NCBI GenBank assembly: GCA_014523625.1
Contig: JAATVP010000108.1
Location: 1-10,044 of the forward strand
Reading direction: 5' to 3'
Length of the DNA stretch: 10,044 nucleotides
DNA from: Nitrososphaerales archaeon TH5896
GTDB taxonomy: Archaea; Thermoproteota; Nitrososphaeria; Nitrososphaerales; Nitrososphaeraceae
The position numbers and the translations under genes are program-made. This document shows, one piece after another, positions 1-6,335 of this stretch. Under the pieces are notes generated by a model. That model did not search any database, had not been told where the DNA came from, and saw nothing but the letters and a program-made list of their open reading frames with translations. Position 1 is the first letter of the stretch; each line of letters begins with the position of its first letter.

Positions 1-4
1 CAGC

Positions 5-14
5 AATTTAATAA
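5..14 (+). promoter_or_regulatory. Putative TATA element of bioA
   Basis: An AT-rich element containing TTTAATA (7-13) is centred about 29 nt before the ATG at 39. That distance suits an archaeal TATA box driving a leaderless or nearly leaderless transcript. There is no good Shine-Dalgarno sequence before the ATG, which agrees with this. A purine-rich BRE cannot be judged because the window starts here. The assignment rests on position and composition only. Confidence 0.4.
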
Positions 15-38
15 TGAAGCAGTTTGCTTTATTTCAAT

Positions 39-1352
39 ATGGCACTTTTCAGTAGACATCACATTTGGTATCCTTATACAGATATGAACCAATGGGATAG
101 TTCAACGATCAAGATAATAACAAGAGGAAGGGGGTTCTATTTGATAGATTCAAAAGGTCGACAATATCTTGACGGCGTTGCAAGTATGTGGTGCAATGTT
201 TGGGGCCACGGAGAGAAGGAGATCATCAGAGAAATGAAAAACCAGATTAATTCTCTTCAACATTCTAGTCTTTTCAGCCTTGCAAATAAACCGTCGATAG
301 AACTTTCCGTTGAACTTTTGAAATTGTCAAAAGGAATGGAACACGTTTTCTATACTGATAACGGTTCTACTGCAATAGAAGTTGCGATGAAGATGGCCCT
401 GCAATACTATAAGAATAGAGGCAGACCAGAAAAGAGACATTTTGTTTCACTTCAAAATGGATATCACGGCGATACATTCGGGGCGATGTCTGTGGGTTAT
501 GTCCCTCGATACTTTTCCGCATATAGAACACTACTGACAAAGGTGACCCGATTACCTAGTCCTTCCATGATGTTGGGCGAGCCATTATTTGAATTAGATG
601 AGATCCTTGAGGAAACCGAATCATGTATTAAGAAAATTTCTGCGAAGACCTGCGCAATAGTAATGGAGAGCGGCGCTCAAATCGCAGGTGGGATTAAAAT
701 TTATCCACAGGGGTATCAAAAGAAAATAGCTAAGCTAGCAAGGAAGTACGGGGTTCTACTCATTTTGGATGAGATAGCAACGGGATTCGGTAGGCTCGGA
801 AATATGATAGAATATTTGAAACAAGATTCAGTTCCAGATATTGTCTGTTTTGGTAAGGCTTTAACTGCAGGATATACACCTTTGGCGGTCACTCTAACGA
901 ACTCTGAAATATTTCGATCGTTCCTTGATAGCAAAGCTAAACTCTATCACGGTCACACTTATTGCGGACATCCTATTGGCTGCGCAACCGCCATTGCTAA
1001 TTTGAAACTGTATAGAAAAAGAGGTCTAATACGAGATATTTCGTTGAAATCAAGATTCATAAGGAAGAGATTGTATGAGCTCCAAAATTCTCCAGCTGTA
1101 AGCAATGTGCGACACGAAGGAATGCTTGCCGGCTTAGATATTTCAAATCAAGGGATAGACGCGATAAAAAAGAGGACAGGCGAGCCTGTTGATTCTTTCA
1201 TTTTCAAGAATGCGCTACACTCGGGGGTTTACTTGAGGCCGCTGGAAAAGACAATAGTTTTAATACCTCCACTCGCCATTGACAGGAAAAATCTAGAGTA
1301 CCTACTTAGCGTTGTAGGGTTAATTATTGAGAAAGTTGAGCGTTTGCTCTAA
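39..1352 (+). CDS. bioA: Adenosylmethionine-8-amino-7-oxononanoate aminotransferase (DAPA synthase)
   Basis: This PLP enzyme transfers an amino group from S-adenosylmethionine to KAPA to make DAPA, the third step of biotin synthesis from pimeloyl precursors, in the cytoplasm. The protein has 437 residues, a usual length for BioA. It shows the BioA signatures near the N-terminus (HIWYPYT, then GVASMWCNVWGH). The PLP-phosphate loop NGSTAIEVAMK is near residue 110 and GYHGDTFG near 143. LDEIATGFGR contains the aspartate (about D244) that contacts the PLP ring nitrogen. The Schiff-base lysine is in FGKALTAGYTPLA (about K273), and a C-terminal GVYLRP arginine is near 400. The tryptophan and tyrosine motifs separate BioA from other class III aminotransferases. 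I chose the ATG at 39 because the family signature begins within a few residues and a TATA element is well placed. An in-frame TTG at 24 would add five residues. Other bio genes may lie upstream of the window. Confidence 0.93.
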   Translation: MALFSRHHIWYPYTDMNQWDSSTIKIITRGRGFYLIDSKGRQYLDGVASMWCNVWGHGEKEIIREMKNQINSLQHSSLFSLANKPSIELSVELLKLSKGMEHVFYTDNGSTAIEVAMKMALQYYKNRGRPEKRHFVSLQNGYHGDTFGAMSVGYVPRYFSAYRTLLTKVTRLPSPSMMLGEPLFELDEILEETESCIKKISAKTCAIVMESGAQIAGGIKIYPQGYQKKIAKLARKYGVLLILDEIATGFGRLGNMIEYLKQDSVPDIVCFGKALTAGYTPLAVTLTNSEIFRSFLDSKAKLYHGHTYCGHPIGCATAIANLKLYRKRGLIRDISLKSRFIRKRLYELQNSPAVSNVRHEGMLAGLDISNQGIDAIKKRTGEPVDSFIFKNALHSGVYLRPLEKTIVLIPPLAIDRKNLEYLLSVVGLIIEKVERLL

Positions 1353-1386
1353 ATGGAATCAATAGGACAGGCCAATACTAGAGTTT

Positions 1387-1977
1387 TCACTGAATTTGTC
1401 GTAGTTCCTTATATAACGTTGCTTTTGAAATCCCTAAGTCCTTTGCAATTCTAGAACGGGGAGTGTTGTCCGCTAGTAGTTTGACTAGTATGTTCTTATC
1501 TATTATCGCCTGGGGCCTTCCAATGCTTTTGCCGAATTCCTTAGCTCTCTTCATCCCATCTTTGGTTCGTTGAACCAGCATTTCTCGCTCTCTCTCGGCA
1601 ACCCAAGTGAGTATACCGATCATCAATTTTCTGACACTGGGTTCTGTACTCTGAAGAAAGGTTTCTCTTGGTGAGCATGAAATCAAAGGTGCATATTCTT
1701 CAATGGCTTTTATCGCGTCGAGTGTATCCCAGAAGGTTCTCCCAACCCTGGAAAGTTCATATACTAATACGGCATCTACAGAATCTGCTTTAATGATGTC
1801 GAGCATCTCTTTGAAGGCATGCCTCCGAATTGCTGGGATTTTTCCACTTACTGATGAGTCTTCGAAATACGATAGTATCTCAAAATCATGTTCAGAGGCC
1901 CATTTATCAAGGACAAGTTTCTGATTCATAACAGTCTGTTCTTCAGTACTTACCCTTAGGTAGGCGAATGCGTACAT
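1387..1977 (-). CDS. Small serine recombinase (resolvase/invertase family)
   Basis: The protein has 196 residues with the classical small serine recombinase layout. The N-terminal catalytic domain carries YLRVST, with the nucleophile serine at residue 10. FEDSSVSG is near 38-45 and ELSRVGR at 74-80, with arginines 77 and 80 where resolvases place active-site arginines. The first acidic position of the usual LDRLGR motif is serine here. A long helix (about 115-150, with AEREREMLVQRTKDGM) precedes a GRPQ hinge (153-156) and a C-terminal helix-turn-helix at about 172-193. The catalytic-then-HTH order excludes IS607-type transposases, which have the HTH first. No TnpB or other element gene is adjacent, so the substrate (resolution, inversion or element excision) is unknown. 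It converges on bioA with 34 nt between the stops, and it appears intact. Confidence 0.88.
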   Translation of the reverse strand: MYAFAYLRVSTEEQTVMNQKLVLDKWASEHDFEILSYFEDSSVSGKIPAIRRHAFKEMLDIIKADSVDAVLVYELSRVGRTFWDTLDAIKAIEEYAPLISCSPRETFLQSTEPSVRKLMIGILTWVAEREREMLVQRTKDGMKRAKEFGKSIGRPQAIIDKNILVKLLADNTPRSRIAKDLGISKATLYKELRQIQ

Positions 1978-2006
1978 GACTTAACTTATGAAAGGCGTCC
2001 ACGAGG

Positions 2007-2015
2007 TTAATTAAA
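2007..2015 (-). promoter_or_regulatory. Putative TATA element of the serine recombinase
   Basis: On the minus strand this reads TTTAATTAA, centred about 35 nt before the recombinase ATG at 1977. That predicts a start of transcription only a few nucleotides before the coding region. The assignment is by spacing and AT content alone. Confidence 0.35.
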
Positions 2016-2093
2016 CACATTGTTAACCTTCAAAGACTAAATGTTCAAAAAGGGTGTCTATAACTTTTTAATCCAAGTTCTAGATATGCCCCC

Positions 2094-2162
2094 ATGCCAA
2101 TAGTAAAAAAAACGTTCTCTTTATTGAACGATTTAGAAATGGGTCCTTTTCTGAACTATTAG
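2094..2162 (+). CDS. Possible 22-residue leaderless small ORF (doubtful)
   Basis: An ATG at 2094 opens a 22-codon frame ending in TAG (begins MPIVKKTF, ends PFLNY). A TTTTTAAT element at 2065-2072 is centred about 25 nt upstream, the spacing expected for a leaderless archaeal transcript. No Shine-Dalgarno sequence is present. The peptide matches no family I know and is not clearly membrane-spanning. It may be a real small protein, the first codons of a decayed gene, or chance. The promoter-like spacing is the only argument for it. Confidence 0.17.
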   Translation: MPIVKKTFSLLNDLEMGPFLNY

Positions 2163-2418
2163 GGATTATTAGAATGTATACGAAATTCGTCAAACTTAGG
2201 CAGGACGATGTGCGGTCTTAAAGAGGCTTCCTTTTGATACAATTCAGGTGCTATGCTGCAATATACGATGCCTATTCAGCTATCAACAACTCCCCAAATT
2301 TGTGGCTATAACCCTGGCCTACAACCGATAAATTACGCCATCTATTCTGACCAACAGATGCTATCACAAATTGAATAAGTCATTAATATCATGGGAACAT
2401 TCAATTTCAGTTAGTTGG

Positions 2419-2470
2419 ATTCGTCTGAGCTATATGCTGATGAGCTAGTCCTTTCAGAGAGCTGACGAAT
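2419..2470. repeat. Inverted repeat ATTCGTC...GACGAAT with C/D-box-like words
   Basis: ATTCGTC (2419-2425) and GACGAAT (2464-2470) are perfect 7-nt inverted arms separated by 38 nt. Between or overlapping them on the + strand lie CTGA (2425-2428), TGATGA (2438-2443) and CTGA (2462-2465), in the D'-C'-D order of archaeal C/D box sRNAs. No convincing upstream C box was found and the stem overlaps the D words, so an sRNA assignment is only a suggestion. Confidence 0.3.
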
Positions 2471-2492
2471 TATTTCTGTTGGTCCAACACAA

Positions 2493-2502
2493 CATTTAAT
2501 TT
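2493..2502 (+). promoter_or_regulatory. Putative TATA element of tRNA-Asn
   Basis: CATTTAATTT is centred about 29 nt before the first nucleotide of the tRNA (2527). This is the expected place for the archaeal TATA box of a tRNA gene transcribed with a very short leader. Evidence is spacing and sequence only. Confidence 0.45.
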
Positions 2503-2526
2503 GTCCAAGAATGTTTGCAATATTGC

Positions 2527-2636
2527 GCCGCTGTAGCTCAGCATGGTAGAGCAATTCTAGCGTGGTTTGGAAAACTCCCCTGGAGCTTAGCTGGCTGTTA
2601 ACCAGTGGGTCATCAGTTCGAGTCTGATCAGCGGCG
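2527..2636 (+). tRNA. tRNA-Asn (GUU) with an intron at position 26/27
   Basis: The acceptor stem GCCGCTG (2527-2533) pairs perfectly with CAGCGGC (2629-2635), with G2636 as discriminator and no encoded CCA. The D stem GCTC/GAGC (2536-2539, 2549-2552) encloses AGCATGGTA. The anticodon arm is GCTGG-CTGTTAA-CCAGT (2590-2606), with T33, GTT anticodon (2597-2599) and one G-U pair at 27-43. The T arm is ATCAG-TTCGAGT-CTGAT (2612-2628). All 74 mature positions are accounted for except 36 nt (about 2554-2589) between positions 26 and 27. These are read as an intron to be removed by the tRNA splicing endonuclease. Because A2553 and A2589 are identical, the junction may equally be 2553-2588. Confidence 0.93.
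2554..2589 (+). other. Noncanonical tRNA intron (36 nt)
   Basis: The insertion interrupts the mature tRNA between the D stem and anticodon stem, not at the canonical 37/38 site. Inside it GTTT/AAAC (2565-2568, 2572-2575) can form a small hairpin. Flanking exon nucleotides AGC (2550-2552) and GCT (2590-2592) are complementary, and TTCT (2555-2558) can pair with GGAG (2582-2585) using two G-U pairs. This gives a relaxed bulge-helix-bulge with bulges of 2 and 4 nt. The perfect 3-4-3 motif is not seen, so the exact cut sites are inferred. Confidence 0.75.
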
Positions 2637-2670
2637 CTTTGATTATCTCGCTCACGTGCGCTTACTATTG

Positions 2671-3048
2671 TCAGAAGGATATTATGTCCAATGCTATCGC
2701 ATCTGCGAGCAAATCAAGATGTCGATTTGCAATTATATATCCATTTTTTATCTCATTCGATGATACCCATCTATTGGAAGAGGAGAATAATCGCTCCTTT
2801 CGGAGTTTGTTCTCAAGTAACTCCAGGTCCAATTCTACTTCTTCTACCTCCTCTGTTTTAGAATACTTCATTGTGAGAAGAACCTTCCTAACTAGGACTC
2901 TTCTCCCAAACCGTTGGGAGAAATCTCTGGCTCCTTCATCGATCTCGACTAATTTGAGTTTCATCTGAGTAGTATTAAGGGCATCCCTACTGGTAAGGAG
3001 TCGATCATCGACAAATCTATCATAGCTCATAACCCGCTTTAGATACAT
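2671..3048 (-). CDS. Uncharacterised 125-aa protein, last gene of the thiolase operon
   Basis: I do not recognise a family. The protein is soluble-looking and charged, with no signal peptide or membrane segment. Residues 1-30 (MYLKRVMSYDRFVDDR, then LLTSRDALNTTQ) precede a beta-rich middle with basic patches (QRFGRRVLVRKVLL near 45-58). An acidic, probably helical stretch near 64-85 (EEVEEVELDLELLENKL) follows, and the hydrophobic C-terminus reads HLDLLADAIALDIISF. Its ATG overlaps the stop of the preceding DUF35 gene as TAATG, a strong sign of translational coupling and shared function. It ends 34 nt from the convergent tRNA-Asn gene. The opposite strand has a serine-rich open frame that looks like an antisense shadow. 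Confidence 0.7.
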   Translation of the reverse strand: MYLKRVMSYDRFVDDRLLTSRDALNTTQMKLKLVEIDEGARDFSQRFGRRVLVRKVLLTMKYSKTEEVEEVELDLELLENKLRKERLFSSSNRWVSSNEIKNGYIIANRHLDLLADAIALDIISF

Positions 3049-3413
3049 TATTTGTTCATCGTATATGAATCAAACCGATCCAGTGTTCTGAAACAGAAAT
3101 AGATCTTTCCTTCGGGAGTTGCTCCTGTAGCTATCAATTTTACCGCTGCCCCAACAGAAATCCCTCGTCCTTCTAACACAGAGCCTAACATCAAGATCCC
3201 ATCCATATCTATGAGTGCTACTATTACCTTCTCTTCCTCTAGCCAGGATTTGCTAAATTCAACAATTTTTCCGAATTTGCCAGCAGTTATCGTTGATGTT
3301 CTACGATAGCAGGAAGGACAGTGCTCGTACGGCGGCCAAATTTTCTTTTGGCAAGACGTACAATAAGAAACCACAAGCATGCCATTCTTTAGTTGTTTTA
3401 TGAAACGTCGCAT
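3048..3413 (-). CDS. DUF35 zinc-ribbon/OB-fold protein (acyl-CoA-associated partner of thiolase)
   Basis: The protein has 121 residues. An N-terminal rubredoxin-like zinc ribbon has CTSC (C18, C21) and CPSC (C32, C35). It is followed by a C-terminal OB-fold domain of beta strands (GKIVEFSKSW, VIVALIDMDG, VGAAVKLIATG). DUF35 proteins are known to bridge archaeal acetoacetyl-CoA thiolase and HMG-CoA synthase and to bind CoA substrates, and the thiolase lies directly upstream here. I chose the ATG at 3413 because GGAG lies six nucleotides before it. A TTG at 3416 directly precedes it in frame. The stop is shared in TAATG with the next gene. No HMG-CoA synthase is in the window, so the third partner, if there is one, is encoded elsewhere or replaced. 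Confidence 0.88.
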   Translation of the reverse strand: MRRFIKQLKNGMLVVSYCTSCQKKIWPPYEHCPSCYRRTSTITAGKFGKIVEFSKSWLEEEKVIVALIDMDGILMLGSVLEGRGISVGAAVKLIATGATPEGKIYFCFRTLDRFDSYTMNK

Positions 3414-3431
3414 CAAATACTACTCCAATTT

Positions 3432-4532
3432 TCACGAACGAAGAATCACTATTGTTGCTGAAGTCCCTGCTGCTGCAAGATTATGAACTAGTCCTACATT
3501 ACTACTACCCACCTGTCGTATCCCTGCCTCATGCCTTAGCTGACATACAATTTCGCACACTTGGGCGATCCCCGTTGCGCCTATTGGATGACCTGATCCG
3601 AGAATTCCACCTCTGGGGTTTACTGCAATGTCCCCGTCTAAGGCATACGATGCTCCCTTTCCAGTTCTAGCAAACCCCAAGTCTTCAAATGCCATGATTT
3701 CCATTATTGTAAATGCATCATGAATTTCTGCGACCTGAATATCTGAGGGGTTTACTTTCGCCATTTCATAGGCATGGGTCGCTGCTAGTTTGCTTGATCC
3801 ATTCTTGAATACACCCGGAATAGCGTGCGCTACGCTTGCACAGTTGGTTTGCTGTCCTATTCCGTCTATCCAGACAGGCTGGACATCAAGGGTTCTGGCA
3901 ATATCCTCGGAGACAAGTAATACACTAGCAGCCCCTGAGCAGAGTGCACCGCAATCTAGCAACTTAATTGGCTCGACAAGCTTTCTGGAATCTAATACAT
4001 CTTCAAGCGAAATTGGCTTGTTGAACATAGCATTTGGATTATTTATCGCCAATGATCTATTCTTGACTGCTATGGCTCCCATATCCTCTTCAGTGGTCCC
4101 ATACTCTCGCATATGCATTTTGGCAAACACTGATGCCCAGTAAATAGGGGAAGTAAATTGACCTCTGGATACATCCCAAATAAGCTTGGAACCAGGGCTG
4201 TTACGTAGCTCTGCGCCAACTACCAAAATTGAATCACATAGTCCTGAAGATATATACGAATAAGCAGCTGATAATGCAACAGTACCGGAATTACAAAGAT
4301 TATCAATCCTACAAGTTATTTTGGGATTTATACCTAACATTTCAGAAGCGATTGCCCCAGTATAAAGATCATTCGAACAACTCGAAAACAATAGACCCTC
4401 TATCTTATTCGCTGGTATTATTGAAGATCTCAAAATTTCCATAGCTGGCTCACAAGCCAATTCGTAAACTGATTTGTCTGTTAGTTTTCGAAATTTGGTG
4501 GTAGCATAGTCTACAATTGCAACTTTATTCAT
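3432..4532 (-). CDS. SCP2-type thiolase (acetyl-CoA acetyltransferase-like)
   Basis: Thiolases catalyse reversible condensation or thiolytic cleavage of acyl-CoA. This protein has 366 residues with the nucleophile cysteine in NLCNSGT (C80), histidine in EIHDAF (H271) and histidine in GSGHPIGATG (H315). At the C-terminus VHNLAAAGT places H350 where classical thiolases have the second catalytic cysteine (CxG). That Cys-His-His pattern is the SCP2/archaeal thiolase type, so the exact reaction cannot be read from sequence. Acetoacetyl-CoA synthesis for the mevalonate route is one possibility, and cleavage of an unusual acyl-CoA is another. The ATG overlaps the stop of the oxidoreductase gene by 8 nt (ATGAATAA). 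The DUF35 partner follows after about 18 nt. Confidence 0.92.
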   Translation of the reverse strand: MNKVAIVDYATTKFRKLTDKSVYELACEPAMEILRSSIIPANKIEGLLFSSCSNDLYTGAIASEMLGINPKITCRIDNLCNSGTVALSAAYSYISSGLCDSILVVGAELRNSPGSKLIWDVSRGQFTSPIYWASVFAKMHMREYGTTEEDMGAIAVKNRSLAINNPNAMFNKPISLEDVLDSRKLVEPIKLLDCGALCSGAASVLLVSEDIARTLDVQPVWIDGIGQQTNCASVAHAIPGVFKNGSSKLAATHAYEMAKVNPSDIQVAEIHDAFTIMEIMAFEDLGFARTGKGASYALDGDIAVNPRGGILGSGHPIGATGIAQVCEIVCQLRHEAGIRQVGSSNVGLVHNLAAAGTSATIVILRS

Positions 4533-5526
4533 TCGAGAAGGTCTCCAACAATTTGATGAAGGATTTCTGAGTATCTTCTCCTTCTACGGGATTGATTTGT
4601 AAAATGGGAAGTGTTATTCCTGAAGAGATAAATCTTTGCAGCGAGCGTCTGCCCTGTTCGGAACCCCCGCAAATAGCAATTTCGTCCAGTAATTTGTCAG
4701 AAACAATTTTGGAGGCTGCATCAAGTCCTCTCTTATTGTACTCTTCAACAATACTTTCCGTCTCATTCGCGAAACCAGAGCTTGAAATAAGTTTTCTGTA
4801 ATATACTCCCACTGAAATATAAAACGCCAGCGTCTTTGCTGCGCGCATTCGTGCTTTATCAGGAAACGCATCTGAAATTGAGCATATGAATGCCGAAGCC
4901 AATTCAAATGGCCTCATTATGTCTCTTCTTATCCTTTGAACTGTGGACCTCAACTCGTTAAAAGGTCTCAAGTATAAGAGTAGACCCTCTGCGACCGATA
5001 GGGAGAGTGCTATCATTAGCGGATTTACCGCAGCTAAAAATATAGGAATAGAACTCCGAAGAGGGGGATACAAGAGTTTAAAATTCGAAACATTAAAGAA
5101 GTCGCCCTTGAAGGATACCGGATTTCCAGCCCAAATTAGCCTGAGAAGAGTAACCATCTCCCTCATTCTGGCAAGTGGCTTATCGAAGGCTAATCCATGC
5201 CAATCTTCAATGATTGTACTAGTACTTACCCCTAGTCCCAACAAAGTTCGATTCCCAGAGAGAAAATCTAGGGTGATCCCACCCATTGCTATGGTAGAAG
5301 GAGTTCTTGAATAGATATTGAGTATTGCCGTTCCTAATTTCGGACCTTGGGCAACTTGAGAAATCGCCCCTAAAGTACTAAAAGCTTCTCGTCCCCAGGT
5401 TTCTGGTACCCAGAGAGAATGAACATTCTTGTAATCATTTGCTAGGCGAGAAAATCTCAAGATTTCGTCTATCGAAAGCAGAGTCCCCAGACTGTATCCA
5501 GTCTTGATTCCTCCGGAAGAATTCAA
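4525..5526 (-). CDS. LLM-family (probably F420-dependent) oxidoreductase
   Basis: The protein has 333 residues of the luciferase-like monooxygenase TIM-barrel superfamily. In archaea this family usually consists of F420-dependent oxidoreductases related to methylenetetrahydromethanopterin reductase. Visible landmarks are SLWVPETWGREAFS near 37-50, TAILNIYSRTPSTIAM near 66-81 and LGLGVSTSTIIEDWHG near 96-111. A further landmark, RMREMVTLLRLIWAG (120-134), is typical of the family. The substrate is unknown and F420 use is inferred from family and lineage. The only plausible start is TTG at 5526. It directly follows the in-frame TAG of the nucleotidyltransferase and has GAGG seven nucleotides before it. 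Tight coupling to a thiolase suggests a coenzyme-A-linked or lipid-like substrate. Confidence 0.88.
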   Translation of the reverse strand: MNSSGGIKTGYSLGTLLSIDEILRFSRLANDYKNVHSLWVPETWGREAFSTLGAISQVAQGPKLGTAILNIYSRTPSTIAMGGITLDFLSGNRTLLGLGVSTSTIIEDWHGLAFDKPLARMREMVTLLRLIWAGNPVSFKGDFFNVSNFKLLYPPLRSSIPIFLAAVNPLMIALSLSVAEGLLLYLRPFNELRSTVQRIRRDIMRPFELASAFICSISDAFPDKARMRAAKTLAFYISVGVYYRKLISSSGFANETESIVEEYNKRGLDAASKIVSDKLLDEIAICGGSEQGRRSLQRFISSGITLPILQINPVEGEDTQKSFIKLLETFSNE

Positions 5527-6228
5527 CTAGTTCCCTCGTGAAACTAATTGGGAACTCTGAATTTCCTTACTAGCCTCATCCATATCTTTATGCGAATCAA
5601 CCGATCTCCAGAAAGAGGTAGAAAATGTAACGCCCTTCAAATTTCGATTTTTTGCCATGATGGGCAAAGCCGAAGTTTCTATGTTTCCATGATCCGGTAG
5701 AAAATCGAAAACATCTTTAGTGAAAAAATAGACTCCAGCATTAATCCATTTGTCATTGATTTGCGGCTTCTCAACAAAGCCAGTAACAAGGCCGTTCTTA
5801 TCCAGTTCAATAACACCATATGGACTTTTCAATGGCACGAGAGCTAGTGCAGAATTTTTGGTGTGCTTTAGAATATTCGGATCGAGGTCGGTCAAAATAT
5901 CGCCATTTACCATAAAGAATCCCTCGTCCTTAGCACTGTTGATCAAGCTTCTAGCATTCTTCAGTGCTCCGCCTGTTCCGAGTGGCTCCTCTTCAACAGC
6001 ATAACCAACTCTTACACCGAATCTGTTCCCACTTCCGATGTAGTCAATAATACGCTCCTTAAGGTATCCTACACATATAACAATTTCATCTACGTCATGA
6101 TTTTTGAACCATCTGATTTGCCATTCTATTATTGGCCGGTCGCAAACTTCTATCATAGGTTTTGGCCTCTCGTCGGTAATTGGTCTTAGTCTTTTCCCTA
6201 ATCCTCCAGCAAGTATAACACCTTTCAC
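5527..6228 (-). CDS. Sugar-phosphate nucleotidyltransferase
   Basis: This is a GT-A-fold NTP transferase that would activate a hexose or heptose 1-phosphate to an NDP-sugar for glycan or glycolipid synthesis. From the GTG at 6228 the protein has 233 residues. It begins MKGVILAGGLGKRLRP (nucleotide-binding loop), with PKPM at 23-26, LGTGGAL near 83, VNGDILTD near 108-115 (metal-binding aspartate about D110), EKP near 154 and NAG near 164. The C-terminal motif reads FWRSVDSHKD rather than the W-x-D-x-G of RmlA-type enzymes. There is no left-handed beta-helix acyltransferase domain. I chose GTG 6228 because the family starts at this position, AGGAG lies 11 nt upstream and a TATA element is about 28 nt upstream. 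GTG 6240 would add four residues. It is first in the operon, and sugar specificity cannot be read. Confidence 0.88.
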   Translation of the reverse strand: MKGVILAGGLGKRLRPITDERPKPMIEVCDRPIIEWQIRWFKNHDVDEIVICVGYLKERIIDYIGSGNRFGVRVGYAVEEEPLGTGGALKNARSLINSAKDEGFFMVNGDILTDLDPNILKHTKNSALALVPLKSPYGVIELDKNGLVTGFVEKPQINDKWINAGVYFFTKDVFDFLPDHGNIETSALPIMAKNRNLKGVTFSTSFWRSVDSHKDMDEASKEIQSSQLVSRGN

Positions 6229-6251
6229 GTTAAAATACACTCCTTTTAATC

Positions 6252-6259
6252 AATTAAAT
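6252..6259 (-). promoter_or_regulatory. Putative TATA element of the nucleotidyltransferase-thiolase operon
   Basis: On the minus strand this reads ATTTAATT, centred about 28 nt before the GTG at 6228 and only about 16 nt before the GTG at 6240. It therefore supports both a promoter here and the shorter start. It lies in the 185-nt gap after uL6, consistent with independent transcription of the metabolic operon. Confidence 0.4.
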
Positions 6260-6335
6260 GCTATGCTTAAGCTCATTCTCTATCTTCAAAAAGATTCATT
6301 AGCACATGAATGCAAATACTGGAGACAATAAAATC

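Larger units (their letters stand above)
1978..2526. other. Gene-poor intergenic region between recombinase and tRNA-Asn
   Basis: About 550 nt hold no convincing protein gene on either strand; all frames are broken by stops every few dozen codons. Visible contents are the recombinase promoter element, a TTTAAT element at 2067-2072 ahead of a 22-codon ORF at 2094, an inverted repeat at 2419-2470 with TGATGA and CTGA words inside, and the tRNA promoter element near 2495. Short open stretches around 2176-2330 (for example ATG at 2174-2176, interrupted by TAA) could be remnants of a decayed gene, but I recognise no family in them. Confidence 0.5.

Noticed and set aside
1387..1977. IS607-type transposase
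   Set aside because: In IS607 the helix-turn-helix precedes the catalytic domain and TnpB usually follows. Here the HTH is C-terminal and no TnpB is present.
1387..2636. Integrated element using tRNA-Asn as attachment site with the recombinase as its integrase
   Set aside because: The tRNA 3' end (2612-2636) is not repeated elsewhere in the window, and small serine recombinases of this layout are not the usual tRNA-targeting integrases.
2639..2968. 109-codon + strand frame opposite the 125-aa protein
   Set aside because: It is serine-rich and low in complexity. The minus-strand frame has TAATG coupling to DUF35 and a balanced charged composition.
3790..4143. 117-codon + strand frame inside the thiolase gene
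   Set aside because: It is antisense to conserved thiolase motifs and is not a recognisable protein.
4614..4907. 97-codon minus-strand frame inside the LLM oxidoreductase
   Set aside because: It lies in another frame of a gene with clear family motifs, so it is an overlapping shadow and not evidence of a frameshift.
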